Shown here in pieces: positions 10,935-23,099 of a stretch of 64,000 bases of DNA (the first letter of the stretch is position 1; each line of letters opens with the position of its first letter). A model generated the notes under the pieces. That model had not been told where the DNA came from, ran no database searches, and worked only from the letters and a program-made list of their open reading frames with translations. Origin of the DNA: Mesobacillus jeotgali. GTDB lineage: Bacteria; Bacillota; Bacilli; Bacillales; Cytobacillaceae. Location of the stretch: positions 374,001 to 438,000 of the forward strand of contig NZ_CP134494.1 in the NCBI RefSeq assembly GCF_031759225.1. The letters run 5' to 3'. The position numbers were made by a program, and so were the translations under genes.

Positions 10935-11903
10935 ATGAAAGAGAATTTCTGGCGTGATTTACCACGACCATTTTTTATATTGGCACCAATGGAAGAAGTG
11001 ACGGATGTTGTGTTCCGTCATGTAGTGAGTGAAGCGGCAAGACCGGATGTGTTTTTTACTGAGTTTACTAATAGTGAAAGTTATTGTCATCCAGATGGCA
11101 TTCAAAGTGTACGGGGGCGTTTGACTTTTACAGATGATGAACAGCCGATTGTCGCGCATATATGGGGGGACAAGCCTGAAAACTTCCGGAAAATGAGCAT
11201 CGGGATGGCGGAAATGGGTTTCAAGGGTCTGGATATCAATATGGGCTGTCCTGTTCCCAATGTGGTGCAAAACGGGAAGGGAAGCGGCTTGATCTGCCAT
11301 CCGGACGTTGCAGCAGAATTAATCCAGGCAGCAAAAGCCGGAGGATTGCCAGTCAGTGTAAAGACAAGGCTTGGTTTCTCAGAAGTAGACGAGTGGAAGA
11401 GCTGGCTGAGACACATTTTGGAACAAGACATTGCTAATCTTTCCATTCACCTGCGCACAAGGGATGAAATGAGTAAAGTGCCTGCGCATTGGGAGCTGAT
11501 TCCGGAGATCAAGAAACTTCGTGACGAGGTGGCACCGGATACCCTTTTGACGATCAATGGGGACATCCCTGACCGCCAGACTGGCTTGAAGTTGGTTGAG
11601 CAGTATGGTGTTGATGGGGTTATGATTGGGCGCGGAATTTTCCATAATCCATTTGCCTTTGAAAAGGAGAAGAAAGACCATACTAGTGAGGAATTGCTTG
11701 ACCTCTTAAGATTGCATATGGACCTGCATGACAAGTATTCGCATTTAGAGCTGCGACCGTTCACGGCTCTTCATCGCTTTTTCAAAATCTATGTAAAAGG
11801 ATTCCACGGGGCGAGTGGATTAAGAAATCAATTGATGAATACGAAGTCAACAGATGAAGTGCGTGAATTGCTTGGTGAGTTTGCGTCAAAAAATCTTGAT
11901 TAA
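10935..11903 (+). CDS. dus: tRNA-dihydrouridine synthase
   Basis: This FMN-dependent enzyme reduces specific uridines in tRNA to dihydrouridine using NADPH. The 322-residue sequence has the TIM-barrel opening [15 protein letters not shown], the FMN-site and catalytic-Cys motif [20 protein letters not shown], the phosphate-binding [13 protein letters not shown] and a C-terminal helical domain. It is a Bacillus-type Dus, different enough from classic DusB that I leave the subfamily open. It is a single gene between two terminators. The length is normal. Confidence 0.9.
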   Translation: MKENFWRDLPRPFFILAPMEEVTDVVFRHVVSEAARPDVFFTEFTNSESYCHPDGIQSVRGRLTFTDDEQPIVAHIWGDKPENFRKMSIGMAEMGFKGLDINMGCPVPNVVQNGKGSGLICHPDVAAELIQAAKAGGLPVSVKTRLGFSEVDEWKSWLRHILEQDIANLSIHLRTRDEMSKVPAHWELIPEIKKLRDEVAPDTLLTINGDIPDRQTGLKLVEQYGVDGVMIGRGIFHNPFAFEKEKKDHTSEELLDLLRLHMDLHDKYSHLELRPFTALHRFFKIYVKGFHGASGLRNQLMNTKSTDEVRELLGEFASKNLD

Positions 11904-11931
11904 GTGAGAGCACGAATACAACGATGTTGCT

Positions 11932-11968
11932 AACGGAATCAGGTGATACTGTTTCCGTTTCTTTTTTT
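11932..11968 (+). terminator. Terminator of dus
   Basis: The stem AACGGAA/TTCCGTT, with a short inner CAG/CTG pair, is followed by TCTTTTTTT about 30 bases after the stop codon. Confidence 0.75.
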
Positions 11969-11993
11969 CGTCAATTACAGTTCAACCATTGTG

Positions 11994-12034
11994 AAAAAGA
12001 GCCTTTTCCTTTTTGAAGGTTGAGGCTCTTTTAG
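11994..12034 (-). terminator. Terminator of the DUF6143-like pair
   Basis: Read on the minus strand, AAAAGAGCC pairs with GGCTCTTTTT and ends in a T-run. It lies ~70 bases past the stop codon of the downstream minus-strand gene. Confidence 0.65.
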
Positions 12035-12104
12035 TTTAATTTTCAGAGGAAGCATGGTAATATCGAGCACCCTCATGCTCCGAACAAAGACCGCACCATG
12101 AACT

Positions 12105-12674
12105 TTATGCTTTTTCCTCCCACCAGCCAAAGGCAACTCTTGCATGGGCCTGCCTTTTCCCCGGTGACAGAAAGAATAAGGAAATGGAACTTCCTGGAGG
12201 GATGATAAACATACCTTGAAAGTCATGTTTTGTAAGGGTCGTGATCGGCTCAACCCTTCGTACAAAGGCGTTAGTACCCCTGCTTGGCTTTCCTGAAAGG
12301 AAGCTGGCGCTTTTAATATCAATCTTGGGTATTGGCGGGGGATTTAAGGCTTGGTTCCCGGCAGCGACATGCGGCGAAGTTTTTCCGTTTCCGGGAAGGA
12401 TGCTGCCAATCCAGGCTTCAGTGGTTAACGGCTCATTTGAATAGTTGCTGATGGTATAGGCGTTCAAAAATATATTCACATTGGAGTCCGCCGGGTTGAC
12501 CAGTCCGCCCCATCCATTGAATCCACCTCCGAAGGATATCAGATCTGTTTGACCGAGAAAGTATTCACCGAGATAGGAGTGATATACATTTTCGGGCAGT
12601 ACGGTGACCTCATTGAGATGTTTTTCGCTTTCCATTGACTTGAAGTTCATGCCAGTCATCTCTTGATCATGCAT
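12105..12674 (-). CDS. DUF6143-like protein, copy 2
   Basis: The 189-residue protein is a paralogue of its upstream neighbour. Both share YFLGQTDLISFGGG, WGGLVNPADSNVN and a C-terminal WWEE. The pattern matches what I know as DUF6143, a family of unknown function from spore formers; this name is from memory. There is no signal peptide or membrane segment, and it looks like an all-beta domain. It overlaps the upstream gene by 8 bases, so the two are translated from one message. A complex of the two paralogues is an inference. Confidence 0.65.
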   Translation of the reverse strand: MHDQEMTGMNFKSMESEKHLNEVTVLPENVYHSYLGEYFLGQTDLISFGGGFNGWGGLVNPADSNVNIFLNAYTISNYSNEPLTTEAWIGSILPGNGKTSPHVAAGNQALNPPPIPKIDIKSASFLSGKPSRGTNAFVRRVEPITTLTKHDFQGMFIIPPGSSISLFFLSPGKRQAHARVAFGWWEEKA

Positions 12675-13209
12675 TGGCCGCTTCCTCCCACCAGGTCAAA
12701 ACGATTGTTCCTGAGATGTATGGATAACCCGGCGGCCTAAGAAGTATGGAGAAAGAGTCTCCGGGACCAATAATGATTGAGCCGTTGTGCGAATCGCTTA
12801 CAAGGGTGGAATTTTGGTTAACAATTCGATCAAATATATTCACACCTTTGGTCATGGGCTCAGCAGAATGTCCAGCATATTTCATGACTGCCTTTGGAAG
12901 TGGAGAAGGTGAAATCGCCTGGTTTGTTGGCACTACATGGGACGAGATTGCTGCATTTCTTGGAGGGGCGGCGTTTAGCCAGATTTCACTTATGAAATTT
13001 TGGTTTGAAAAGTTTGTGATCGTAAAAATATCGATATACACATTGACTCCAGAATCAACGGGATTTACGATTCCACCCCAGGCGTAATATCCGCCGCCGA
13101 AATTCAGTAATCCGGTTTTGCCGATAAAGTATTTTCCGCGCCTTGAATTTAAGGCTGGACTTGTTACGTTCACCACTTCTAATGTCTGTTTATCCATTTC
13201 ATTTGGCAT
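12667..13209 (-). CDS. DUF6143-like protein, copy 1
   Basis: The 180-residue protein is the first gene of a two-gene operon. It shares with its partner the core YFIGKTGLLNFGGGYYAWGG, VNPVDSGVNVYIDIFTITNF and the terminal WWEE. Conserved Gly/Trp/Asn turns suggest a compact beta sandwich. Function is unknown. The ATG follows a TTAGGAG ribosome site. A weak sporulation-type promoter upstream hints at mother-cell expression, which is not proven. Confidence 0.65.
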   Translation of the reverse strand: MPNEMDKQTLEVVNVTSPALNSRRGKYFIGKTGLLNFGGGYYAWGGIVNPVDSGVNVYIDIFTITNFSNQNFISEIWLNAAPPRNAAISSHVVPTNQAISPSPLPKAVMKYAGHSAEPMTKGVNIFDRIVNQNSTLVSDSHNGSIIIGPGDSFSILLRPPGYPYISGTIVLTWWEEAANA

Positions 13210-13242
13210 AGCATTACTCCTAACTGTTCATTTTTCAGAATA

Positions 13243-13270
13243 TATAATATGAAACATTCTGGGCAGGTGT
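13243..13270 (-). promoter_or_regulatory. Possible sigma-K-type promoter
   Basis: On the minus strand CATATTATA fits CATAnnnTA, with an AC dinucleotide 17 bases further upstream. The start codon of the first DUF6143-like gene follows about 34 bases downstream. The pattern is short and could be chance. Confidence 0.3.
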
Positions 13271-13536
13271 TCAGATCGGATTTACATACTCTGCCGGAGG
13301 GAAGCACAGGGTACGTCCCCTTGCATCAGTTTGCCGAGGCTTTTTGGTATAACTTTGTAATCCAAAATGCCTGAGTCAATGAAGGTAATTAGAAGGACAA
13401 GGAGTCTACCCAAGCTCCTGGAATTAGGATATTTTATCCAGTTTTTTAATTTATTCTAATAATTCTAATTATTCATGATATTTCGTTTCTGGAAATATAT
13501 AATGAACCCATCTAATGGAAATTGATGGGAGGAATG

Positions 13537-15216
13537 ATGTTTTTGAAGAAGAAGTTTATTTTACCTGTAGTTCTGTCGTCGGCAATGTTGGTAGGTTCTA
13601 TACCTGTTAGCTCTGTGCTCGCACAGACAGCTGATTCAAGTGTGGCTGGCAGTGGACAAGCTTTCAAGGAGTGGAATGAGAAGGCAAGTGTTCCTTTGTT
13701 CGTGAAGGAGCGATATTCAGAGAAGTTCTCATCCAGCACAGCTTCTAATGCGTTGAATTATCTGAAGAAAAACCAGGACAAAACTGGAATTCCTCATCCT
13801 GATCAAAACCTCAAGGTAAAGAGCACTGAAAAAGATCAACTAGGTATGACTCACGTGCGCTTTAACCAATCTGTAAATGGTGTAAATGTTGAAGGAGCCG
13901 AGGTTATTGTTCATTTTAATAAGAATAATGAAATCGTGTCTGTCAACGGAAGAACCAATCAGACCATTACAGCAGATTCAGTCGACACAAGTGCGTCATT
14001 AAGCAGCGATGAAGCTTTGAGCGCGGCATTGGCTTCTGTCAATGCACCTGAGGAACTGACATACGAACCAACTTCCGAGCTTGTTGTCCTGCCTTTTGAA
14101 GGAAAGAATTACACAGCTTTTAAAGTGAATGTCAACTTCATGGGAGAGGAGCCTGGCAACTGGTTCGTTTTTGTGGATGCAAAAACGGGAGAGGTAATCG
14201 ACAAGTACAATGGCTTAATGCATGCTGACGAACAAACGCAGAAAGGTGCAGGAAAAGGTGTACATGGCGACCACAGGGAACTGCATATTACGCAGGTAAA
14301 AGAGCCGAACGCCGGAACTAAATTTGCGTTAGCGGATTATTCTCATGAGAACCTTGGGGGCATCGTAACCTATGATGCTAAAAATGATTATAGCTCCAGC
14401 AACGATACGGTATATATGGGGAACTCGGCAGCATTTATCAGCGATTACGATCGGGCTGCTGTCGATGCGCACTATAATTCTGAAAAGGTATATGATTATT
14501 TCTTGAATGAACATGGCCGGAACTCCCTTGACGGGAATGGGATGGCGATCATATCCAGAGTCCACTATGGAAACAATTACAACAATGCTTCCTGGAATGG
14601 GCGCTGGATGACTTATGGCGATGGTGACGGAAAATTCATGATTTCCCTATCAGCTGGCCTTGATGTTGCAGCACATGAGATGACGCATGGTGTTATCTCT
14701 CATTCGGCGAATTTGGTTTATCGTAATCAATCTGGGGCACTAAACGAATCATTTGCCGATGTGTTTGGTGCGCTGGTTGACGACAGCGATTGGGAAATGG
14801 GCGAGGATATTATGGCACCGGAGGCTAAGGCTAACGGTTCAACCGTATTACGCAGCTTAAGCAATCCGAATGGTGTCATCGTCAGCAACGAGCAAAGAAG
14901 GGCATACAGTACGAATGGCGGAGTCTATCCAGACCACATGGACGAGTTTTATCATATGCCAACTTCGGTAGACGGCGGCGGAGTCCATGTTAACTCATCG
15001 ATTACAAACCATGCCGCATACCTGATTGCTCAAGACCTTGGAAGAGAAAAATTAGGGAAGATTTATTATCGCGCGTTAACGGTTTACTTAACTGCGAATT
15101 CCGATTTTAGCGATGCACGACAGGCGATTGTCCAGTCTGCAATCGATCTTTATGGTGAAGGCAGCGAGGAAGAGGCGGCCGCTAACGCGGGATTTGATGC
15201 GGTCGGAATCTATTAA
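13537..15216 (+). CDS. npr: Secreted neutral metalloprotease (bacillolysin, M4)
   Basis: This is a thermolysin-family zinc endopeptidase that is secreted and self-activated. It has a KKKFILPVVL-type signal peptide ending near VLAQT, FTP and PepSY propeptide segments (residues ~50-210), and the catalytic HEMTH at ~379-383 with the third zinc ligand in NESFADVFG ~404. A late GGGVHVNSSI contains the transition-state His; the family usually has NSGI. GGAGG at 13528 serves either ATG 13537 or TTG 13543. A TATAAT lies at 13498 with a poor -35. The length of about 560 residues is normal. The gene is a single unit closed by a strong terminator. Confidence 0.93.
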   Translation: MFLKKKFILPVVLSSAMLVGSIPVSSVLAQTADSSVAGSGQAFKEWNEKASVPLFVKERYSEKFSSSTASNALNYLKKNQDKTGIPHPDQNLKVKSTEKDQLGMTHVRFNQSVNGVNVEGAEVIVHFNKNNEIVSVNGRTNQTITADSVDTSASLSSDEALSAALASVNAPEELTYEPTSELVVLPFEGKNYTAFKVNVNFMGEEPGNWFVFVDAKTGEVIDKYNGLMHADEQTQKGAGKGVHGDHRELHITQVKEPNAGTKFALADYSHENLGGIVTYDAKNDYSSSNDTVYMGNSAAFISDYDRAAVDAHYNSEKVYDYFLNEHGRNSLDGNGMAIISRVHYGNNYNNASWNGRWMTYGDGDGKFMISLSAGLDVAAHEMTHGVISHSANLVYRNQSGALNESFADVFGALVDDSDWEMGEDIMAPEAKANGSTVLRSLSNPNGVIVSNEQRRAYSTNGGVYPDHMDEFYHMPTSVDGGGVHVNSSITNHAAYLIAQDLGREKLGKIYYRALTVYLTANSDFSDARQAIVQSAIDLYGEGSEEEAAANAGFDAVGIY

Positions 15217-15235
15217 TTAATAAAGTGGTAACTTG

Positions 15236-15268
15236 AAATCCCTCAGACAGTGAGTTTGAGGGATTTTT
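15236..15268 (+). terminator. Terminator of npr
   Basis: The stem AATCCCTCA/TGAGGGATT is followed by TTTTCA, 20 bases after the protease stop codon. Confidence 0.85.
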
Positions 15269-15631
15269 CATGGGTCTAACTTCACTAAACGTGTGTGGAG
15301 GCTGTTGCGAAAATAGTATTTGCATAAAATCAGTGAGCCTTATTCGTTGGTTTTTGCAGCAAAAAGAAAGCTGGTTGAGGTTTTGGTTTATTAAAAAAGG
15401 GACCTTTACTGGGAAGAATGATCTATTAACAGGGAATTACAATATGATGTATTATTAACTGAGTATTTAGATAGTTAAGATTTTAGTATATTAGAAGTTT
15501 TATATTGTAATATACCATTTTAGCATCTATAATACACAGAACGAGGACACTTGTGTTTTTCGAGAGGACAAAGAATCGTTCATTGTTTCTCTTGCAAAGG
15601 CAAAGTAAAAAAGAACTTACTTTAGGGGGAG
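15269..15631 (+). other. Intergenic stretch without a recognised feature
   Basis: The stretch is AT-rich. A 62-codon frame from 15270 has no ribosome site and no protein-like composition. The sequence GGAGGCTGTTGCGAAAATAG resembles ends of some insertion elements, but no partner repeat or transposase fragment was found. The sstT promoter should lie in the last ~100 bases; I see no clear -35/-10 pair. Confidence 0.5.
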
Positions 15632-15637
15632 ATGACG

Positions 15638-16876
15638 ATGAAAGATTTACTGAAGAAGTTGAATCAAGTAAGCCTGGTGAAACAGATTATTGCGGGTTTG
15701 GTAATTGGTGTGGTTCTCGCATTAACGATTCCTGAGCTTGCAAAGCCGGTTGCGATTTTAGGGTCTCTGTTTGTAGGTGCCCTGAAAGCAGTTGCCCCTG
15801 TATTAGTATTATTCTTGGTTATGTCGGCGATTGTCCAGCACAAACGCGGGCAGAAAACAAACATGAAAACGATTATTTCTTTATATCTTTTAGGGACGTT
15901 TGCAGCTGGACTTATTGCCGTTATTGCTAGTTTTATGTTCCCGGTGAGCCTGAAGCTTACTGCTGGTGCGGAGGGCATGACGCCTCCTGGAAGTGTGGTA
16001 GAGGTCTTAAGAACCTTGCTGCTCAACATTGTGGACAATCCAGTTAACGCTATTATAAATGCAAATTACATCGGTATTTTAGCCTGGGCAGCCCTGATCG
16101 GTTTTGCTCTGAAAAGTGCAGCTGATTCTACAAAGACGGTAATTGGGAACTTAGCCGATGCTATGGCCAAAATCGTTGCATGGGTGATCAAATTCGCGCC
16201 GCTGGGCATCATGGGTCTTGTATTTGAATCGATTACGACAAACGGATTAAGCTCTTTGCTTGGATATGGAAAATTGCTTGCCGTCCTGATCGGCTGCATG
16301 CTTGTTGTGGCCCTTGTCGTCAATCCACTCATCGTGTTCACTTTGATCAGGCAAAACCCATATCCGCTTGTATTTAAATGTTTAAAAGAAAGTGGCATTA
16401 CTGCATTCTTTACACGCAGTTCCGCTTCTAATATCCCTGTAAATATTAAAATATGTGAAGAATTAGGACTGGATAAGGACTCCTATTCTGTTTCCATTCC
16501 TTTAGGAGCGACTATCAATATGGCTGGAGCAGCCGTTACAATCTCTGTTATGACACTCGCTGCGGTTCATACACTTGGAATTCAAGTGGATCTGCCGACT
16601 GCTATCATTCTAAGTGTATTGGCTGCGATCAGTGCTGCTGGTGCTTCAGGCGTTGCCGGCGGTTCTCTGTTGCTGATCCCGCTCGCATCCAGCTTGTTCG
16701 GCATCCCGAATGATGTCGCCATGCAAGTGGTTGCGGTAGGATTCATCATTGGTGTTTTACAAGACTCCTTTGAAACAGCCCTTAACTCATCCACAGACGT
16801 CCTCTTCACAGCCGCAGTCGAATTCAAGAAATGGCGTGAAGAAGGAAAGGTAATTCAAATTAAAAAGGCATCTTAA
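15638..16876 (+). CDS. sstT: Serine/threonine:sodium symporter SstT
   Basis: The 412-residue DAACS-family carrier imports serine and threonine with sodium across the cytoplasmic membrane. Eight or so membrane segments are visible, plus the substrate-site regions [11 protein letters not shown] and [15 protein letters not shown], both typical of SstT. The ribosome site AGGGGGA sits 7 bases from ATG 15638 and only 1 base from ATG 15632, so I use the former. The length is normal. It is a single gene with its own terminator, and no neighbouring amino acid genes suggest co-regulation. Confidence 0.92.
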   Translation: MKDLLKKLNQVSLVKQIIAGLVIGVVLALTIPELAKPVAILGSLFVGALKAVAPVLVLFLVMSAIVQHKRGQKTNMKTIISLYLLGTFAAGLIAVIASFMFPVSLKLTAGAEGMTPPGSVVEVLRTLLLNIVDNPVNAIINANYIGILAWAALIGFALKSAADSTKTVIGNLADAMAKIVAWVIKFAPLGIMGLVFESITTNGLSSLLGYGKLLAVLIGCMLVVALVVNPLIVFTLIRQNPYPLVFKCLKESGITAFFTRSSASNIPVNIKICEELGLDKDSYSVSIPLGATINMAGAAVTISVMTLAAVHTLGIQVDLPTAIILSVLAAISAAGASGVAGGSLLLIPLASSLFGIPNDVAMQVVAVGFIIGVLQDSFETALNSSTDVLFTAAVEFKKWREEGKVIQIKKAS

Positions 16877-16905
16877 TATATGATCGATAGTGAAATTCAC
16901 CAGCA

Positions 16906-16941
16906 AGCAGGAACCGTATAGGTTCCTGCTTGCATTTTTTC
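16906..16941 (+). terminator. Terminator of sstT
   Basis: The perfect 10-bp stem AGCAGGAACC/GGTTCCTGCT has a 5-base loop and is followed by TGCATTTTTT. Confidence 0.9.
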
Positions 16942-17318
16942 AGGTGGGAGCAGAGGTCCTTAATATTCTGCTGAAGATGAATCCTGCTATTGAAGCAGGC
17001 CACTAATAGAGTTCACGAAATTGTCGATAAGTTCTAAGAAAACAGAATTTAATTGATACGCAGTATGGTATTATTTCAGTATATACACTCCTTATCTCCT
17101 TAATATTGTCCTCATAATCAGTGACTTCGTAAGGTCCACTCTAAAACCTTTCATTCTGCAATTTGTCTACTTTTACATCTCTTACCTTTTCTTAATGTCA
17201 TTTCATTTTTTCTAATATATTTTTCAAACGCGAAGGGAGTGGTTTGCCATGTAAGCTGCCGATCTGCTTTTTTAAGTCTAAAGCGTTTCAATTTTTGTAT
17301 TTCAAGGAGGGAAAATTA
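16942..17318 (+). other. Intergenic stretch, no clear feature
   Basis: The stretch is AT-rich, with scattered short pyrimidine runs and no protein-like frame. It must contain the promoter of the following small gene, but no -35/-10 pair stands out. Confidence 0.5.
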
Positions 17319-17645
17319 ATGGGTCATGATATATACGGGTTGAATAAAGCTAGGGAAGAGATTGCTTATGCGCGTTTTAGCATGGGGAATCATAATGCAC
17401 TTTTGCTTTATCGTTTCCTAGATGCCTACCAGTTCTATGCCGGAGTCAGTGGGTCAGGCAGGAGTTCGGTCTTTTCGCTGCAACAAGTGGAAAAGGCTAT
17501 GAAGGGATATAAAAAATTCTTTAAAACTGCTTCACCGTCGGAAAGTGATTGTACATCCTGGGATCAAAAGCAAATCTTCCTCTTTATCCAAAGCTGTTTG
17601 GAAACGGCACAGAAAGAAAAAAGTGTAGAAGTCTATTTTGGTTAG
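17319..17645 (+). CDS. Conserved-looking small soluble protein
   Basis: The 108-residue protein starts MGHDIYGLNKAREEIAYARF at an ATG preceded by AAGGAGGG at 8 bases; the frame extends upstream without a better start. The composition is normal for a soluble mixed alpha/beta protein, and the segment YAGVSGSGRSSVFS is glycine/serine rich. There is no signal, no membrane segment and no metal motif. I do not recognise a functional family. It lies alone between sstT and katG. Confidence 0.6.
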   Translation: MGHDIYGLNKAREEIAYARFSMGNHNALLLYRFLDAYQFYAGVSGSGRSSVFSLQQVEKAMKGYKKFFKTASPSESDCTSWDQKQIFLFIQSCLETAQKEKSVEVYFG

Positions 17646-17710
17646 CAGTCTTTCGTTTGAATCCAACCTTATTTCCCCAATATTCCATCCTCTTTTGCCT
17701 TTAAACATAA

Positions 17711-20026
<2,316 letters not shown>

Positions 20027-20036
20027 ATATTTTAGT

Positions 20037-20072
20037 AGATAGCAGATCAATTGGTCTGCTATCTATTTTTAT
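20037..20072 (+). terminator. Terminator of katG
   Basis: The perfect 10-bp stem AGATAGCAGA/TCTGCTATCT has an 8-base loop and is followed by ATTTTTATT. Confidence 0.9.
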
Positions 20073-20110
20073 TGTTGTGCTTTATTACTTTTTGAATCTA
20101 CAGAGTTTGA

Positions 20111-20455
20111 AAATAAGCGGAGAAATTCCCCTTAAATTGAAAAAACCCCTTTTTTTCTTAAAAATAAGGGTCCTTTTTCCGTTTATTTCTTTAAAATCAT
20201 TTGTTTTTGTCCAATTTATAGAAGTTAATCGGAATTTATCCCCTTATTTCGGTATCATAAGCATCCTTTAAATACGATAACCGGATTTTGTCCGTTTATT
20301 TCTGCATTATAAGCATCCCTAATATACAATAACCGGAATCTCCAGGATTATTTCTGCTACATAAGCATCCCTAATATACAATAACCGGATCTCTCCGCTA
20401 ATTTCTGCTACATAAGCATCCTCTTAATACAATAGCCGAAAATGATCCGCTTATG
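20111..20455 (+). repeat. Intergenic tandem array A, 52-bp period
   Basis: Imperfect units hold a small hairpin, AACCGGA-N4/5-TCCG, followed by TTATTTCTGC and ATAAGCATCC. The CGGA cores lie at about 20230, 20282, 20334, 20386 and 20437 (spacings 52, 52, 52, 51). ATAAGCATCC recurs at 20257, 20309, 20361 and 20412. Two more decayed cores lie near 20118 and 20168. There are no unique spacers, so this is not a CRISPR. It sits between the katG terminator and the lutP control region and contains no credible gene. Confidence 0.85.
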
Positions 20456-20598
20456 AATGCTTATAAACATCAACATAGCCTTCCATGGTGATTAAGCTTT
20501 ATTTTGTTGTCTGCACTCTCCCTCGCTAAAAATAGAAATAAACCAAAATGTGTGATTTTTCTTATTGAATTATATAAAAAAGTGTGAAAAAATAATGA

Positions 20599-20613
20599 GG
20601 TCATCTGATGACC
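20599..20613 (+). promoter_or_regulatory. Perfect palindrome, probable LutR operator
   Basis: GGTCATCTGATGACC is a perfect 15-base palindrome with 7-base arms, about 83 bases before lutP. FadR-subfamily GntR regulators bind short palindromes of the type TGGTnnnACCA, and the lutR gene follows lutP, so this is the natural candidate for the lactate-responsive operator. Confidence 0.55.
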
Positions 20614-20695
20614 ACATGACAAATGGGTTTGCAAACAAAACTATGAAGCTACAACACTGAAAACTCAATATGAGCAACTAGGGGGAAGGGTACAG

Positions 20696-22276
20696 ATGTT
20701 ATTGCTGATTGCGTTAAGTGCGATTATCGCTCCGTTTTTATTCCTGGTGATTATGCGGATGCCTGCAGCGAAGGGGATGACGTTGAGTGCATTGATCGTC
20801 ATTTTGTTAGCGCTTACTGCCTGGGGGATGGAAGGGCAAGTGGTGCTGGCATCGATTTTTCAAGGGGTACATAAAACGTTGACGATTCTTTGGATTTTAT
20901 TTGGTGCTTTGGTGTTATTGAACACGCTTCGAAATACGGGAGCGGTTGTGAGGATTAATCAGGGTTTTCAAAGCATTTCTGGTGACATGAGGGTGCAGGT
21001 CATCATCGTTGCCTTTTTATTCGGTTCACTTATTGAAGGAGCTGCAGGATTTGGAACACCTGCGATGGTAACCGGCCCTTTGATGCTTGCTTTAGGTTTC
21101 CAGCCAATTGCGGCTGCAACGATTGCATTGATTGCTGATAGTACCGCTGTTATGTTTGGGGCGGTGGGGACGCCGGTGGCTGTTGGATTGAGCAATATTC
21201 CGGGTGCCGATACGCCATTTTTTCATGATATTGCGGTAACAGTGACAAGTCTTGATCTGTTAGCAGGTTCGTTTATTCCATTCGTTTTAATGGTTGTTTT
21301 AACGGTATTCTTTGGAAGCGGTATCAAAGATGCGTTGCCGATGCTTCCATGGACGCTGATGATTGGGTTCGTTTATACAGGCAGTGCGTTCCTGGTAGCA
21401 AGTCTTTTTGGACATGAATTTGTTTCGATTCTTGCCTCGCTCATCACATTGGCGGTGGCGACTGTGACTGCTAAGAAAGGTTTCTTGCTTCCGAAAACAG
21501 AATGGAAAGCAGCAATGCGTAAAGACTTTGTTGTTTCGACTGAAAAGTCAAAGATGGGTATTGTGACAGCCTGGTCGCCATATGTTGTTGTCGTTCTTTT
21601 ATTGCTGCTTACAAGGATTGTTCCTGCTCTGAAAGAGTTTACGAGAACAACCATCGACTTTACCTGGAGCAATATTTTAGGTGTTGAGGGCGTGACATCT
21701 GCATGGGAATTCTTGTACTCCCCAGGCACCATCCTAACTGCTGCAGCGGTTTTAGCGTTCTTATTCCAGCGAAAATCGTACCAGACCTTTGCTAATGCAT
21801 CGAAGGAGTCATTATCAACGATGAAGATGACATCGATTTCATTGATTGCGACTCTATCAATGGTGCAAGTATTTGTTAACTCAGGATTGAACCTGAATGA
21901 ATTGATCAGCATGCCGCAGTATATTGCGGAATCCTTCGCAAGCTCGTTGGGCTCGGTATGGATTTTCGTTGCCCCATTCCTTGGCGAGCTAGGGGCGTTC
22001 ATTACTGGAAGTGCAACAGTTTCCACGCTTACGTTTTCGCCGATTCAATTCAATGTCGCTGATTCCGTTGGCCTCGAGTCGAATATCGTGCTGGCCGTCC
22101 AGCTCATTGGGGCAGCTGCAGGAAATATGATTTGTGTGCATAACGTCGTTGCGGCAAGTGCAGTTGTTGGGGTTTCCGGCAAAGAAGGCGAGATCATTCG
22201 TAAAACATTAGCGCCTGCGATTTTCTATGGAATCCTTGCTGGAGTTTCTGGGTTTATCTTTTTAAACCTTCTATAG
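20696..22276 (+). CDS. lutP: L-lactate permease LutP
   Basis: The 526-residue LctP-family transporter has about 12-14 membrane segments and imports lactate. The family motif [19 protein letters not shown] is intact, followed by [19 protein letters not shown]. The ribosome site AGGGGGAAGG lies 7 bases from the ATG. The gene precedes lutR and the lutABC oxidation operon, so uptake and oxidation are organised together. The length is slightly under the 540-560 common in B. subtilis LutP, with no visible internal break. Confidence 0.93.
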   Translation: MLLLIALSAIIAPFLFLVIMRMPAAKGMTLSALIVILLALTAWGMEGQVVLASIFQGVHKTLTILWILFGALVLLNTLRNTGAVVRINQGFQSISGDMRVQVIIVAFLFGSLIEGAAGFGTPAMVTGPLMLALGFQPIAAATIALIADSTAVMFGAVGTPVAVGLSNIPGADTPFFHDIAVTVTSLDLLAGSFIPFVLMVVLTVFFGSGIKDALPMLPWTLMIGFVYTGSAFLVASLFGHEFVSILASLITLAVATVTAKKGFLLPKTEWKAAMRKDFVVSTEKSKMGIVTAWSPYVVVVLLLLLTRIVPALKEFTRTTIDFTWSNILGVEGVTSAWEFLYSPGTILTAAAVLAFLFQRKSYQTFANASKESLSTMKMTSISLIATLSMVQVFVNSGLNLNELISMPQYIAESFASSLGSVWIFVAPFLGELGAFITGSATVSTLTFSPIQFNVADSVGLESNIVLAVQLIGAAAGNMICVHNVVAASAVVGVSGKEGEIIRKTLAPAIFYGILAGVSGFIFLNLL

Positions 22277-22350
22277 TATCCAAAAGGTCCCACTATCTTT
22301 CGGAGAACTAAATTCTCTGTATAATAAGGAATAGATGGGAGATGAACGAC

Positions 22351-23058
22351 ATGCCATATAAAAGAGTGAAAGTGAAAAAGGTTTATGAACAAGTTGCTGA
22401 CTCAATTATTGAGTTGATAAAAACGGGTGAGTTAAAACCCGGTGATAAATTAGATTCAGTTGAAAAGCTGGCAAGAAGCTTTGACGTAGGGAGCTCTACG
22501 ATTCGGGAAGCATTAAGTGGCCTAAGGACAATGGGACTTGTGACAATGCGGCAGGGCGAGGGGACGTTTGTGAATTCTTTTGACCCGTCGAAATTCCAAT
22601 TGCCTGTTACCAGCGCTTTCTTGATGAAGCTTGAAGATGTGAAGGAACTGTATGAGGTTCGAAAGATTCTGGAAAGCGGCACTGCGGCTCATGCCGCTGC
22701 TGTGCACCAGGAGGAAGATTTGCTGGCGATTGAAAAAGCATTGATCGTGATGGAGCATGCCAATGGAAATGAAGAGCTGGCTTCGACAGCAGATTTGGAT
22801 TTCCACGTTGCCATCGCCAATGCGACGCATAACAAATTATTGATCAATCTGATGGGCAGCGTCTCGGCGCTGAATGCACAAACCATTCAGGAAACCCGGA
22901 AGGTGCTCCTGTATTCAGACAATATTGTTGATGACCTGCATTTCGAGCATCGACGGATTTTTGAAGCAATAAAAAATCGACAGCCAGATGAAGCGCGCCA
23001 AGCTATGTTTGAGCATTTACAGAAAGTGCAGGATCGGCTTTTTAGATGCATTGAGTAA
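22351..23058 (+). CDS. lutR: GntR-family lactate regulator LutR
   Basis: The product has an N-terminal winged helix (residues ~5-75, with SSTIREALSGLRTMGLV and RQGEGTFV) and a C-terminal all-helical FCD domain with probable metal/ligand His residues (LDFHVAIANATHN, FEHRRIFEAI). It belongs to the FadR subfamily. Known LutR represses lactate utilisation genes and is released by lactate. GGGAG lies 9 bases before ATG 22351, while ATG 22342 would overlap it, so the shorter form (235 residues) is chosen. It is flanked by lutP and lutABC. Confidence 0.9.
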   Translation: MPYKRVKVKKVYEQVADSIIELIKTGELKPGDKLDSVEKLARSFDVGSSTIREALSGLRTMGLVTMRQGEGTFVNSFDPSKFQLPVTSAFLMKLEDVKELYEVRKILESGTAAHAAAVHQEEDLLAIEKALIVMEHANGNEELASTADLDFHVAIANATHNKLLINLMGSVSALNAQTIQETRKVLLYSDNIVDDLHFEHRRIFEAIKNRQPDEARQAMFEHLQKVQDRLFRCIE

Positions 23059-23099
23059 GGAGCGCGATGATCGGCTGACTTTTACCAGAGGTGGAAAAT

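Noticed and set aside
20077..20271. 64-codon frame after katG
   Set aside because: Phe/Leu/Ile-rich reading of AT-rich repeat DNA, no ribosome site, and it overlaps array A.
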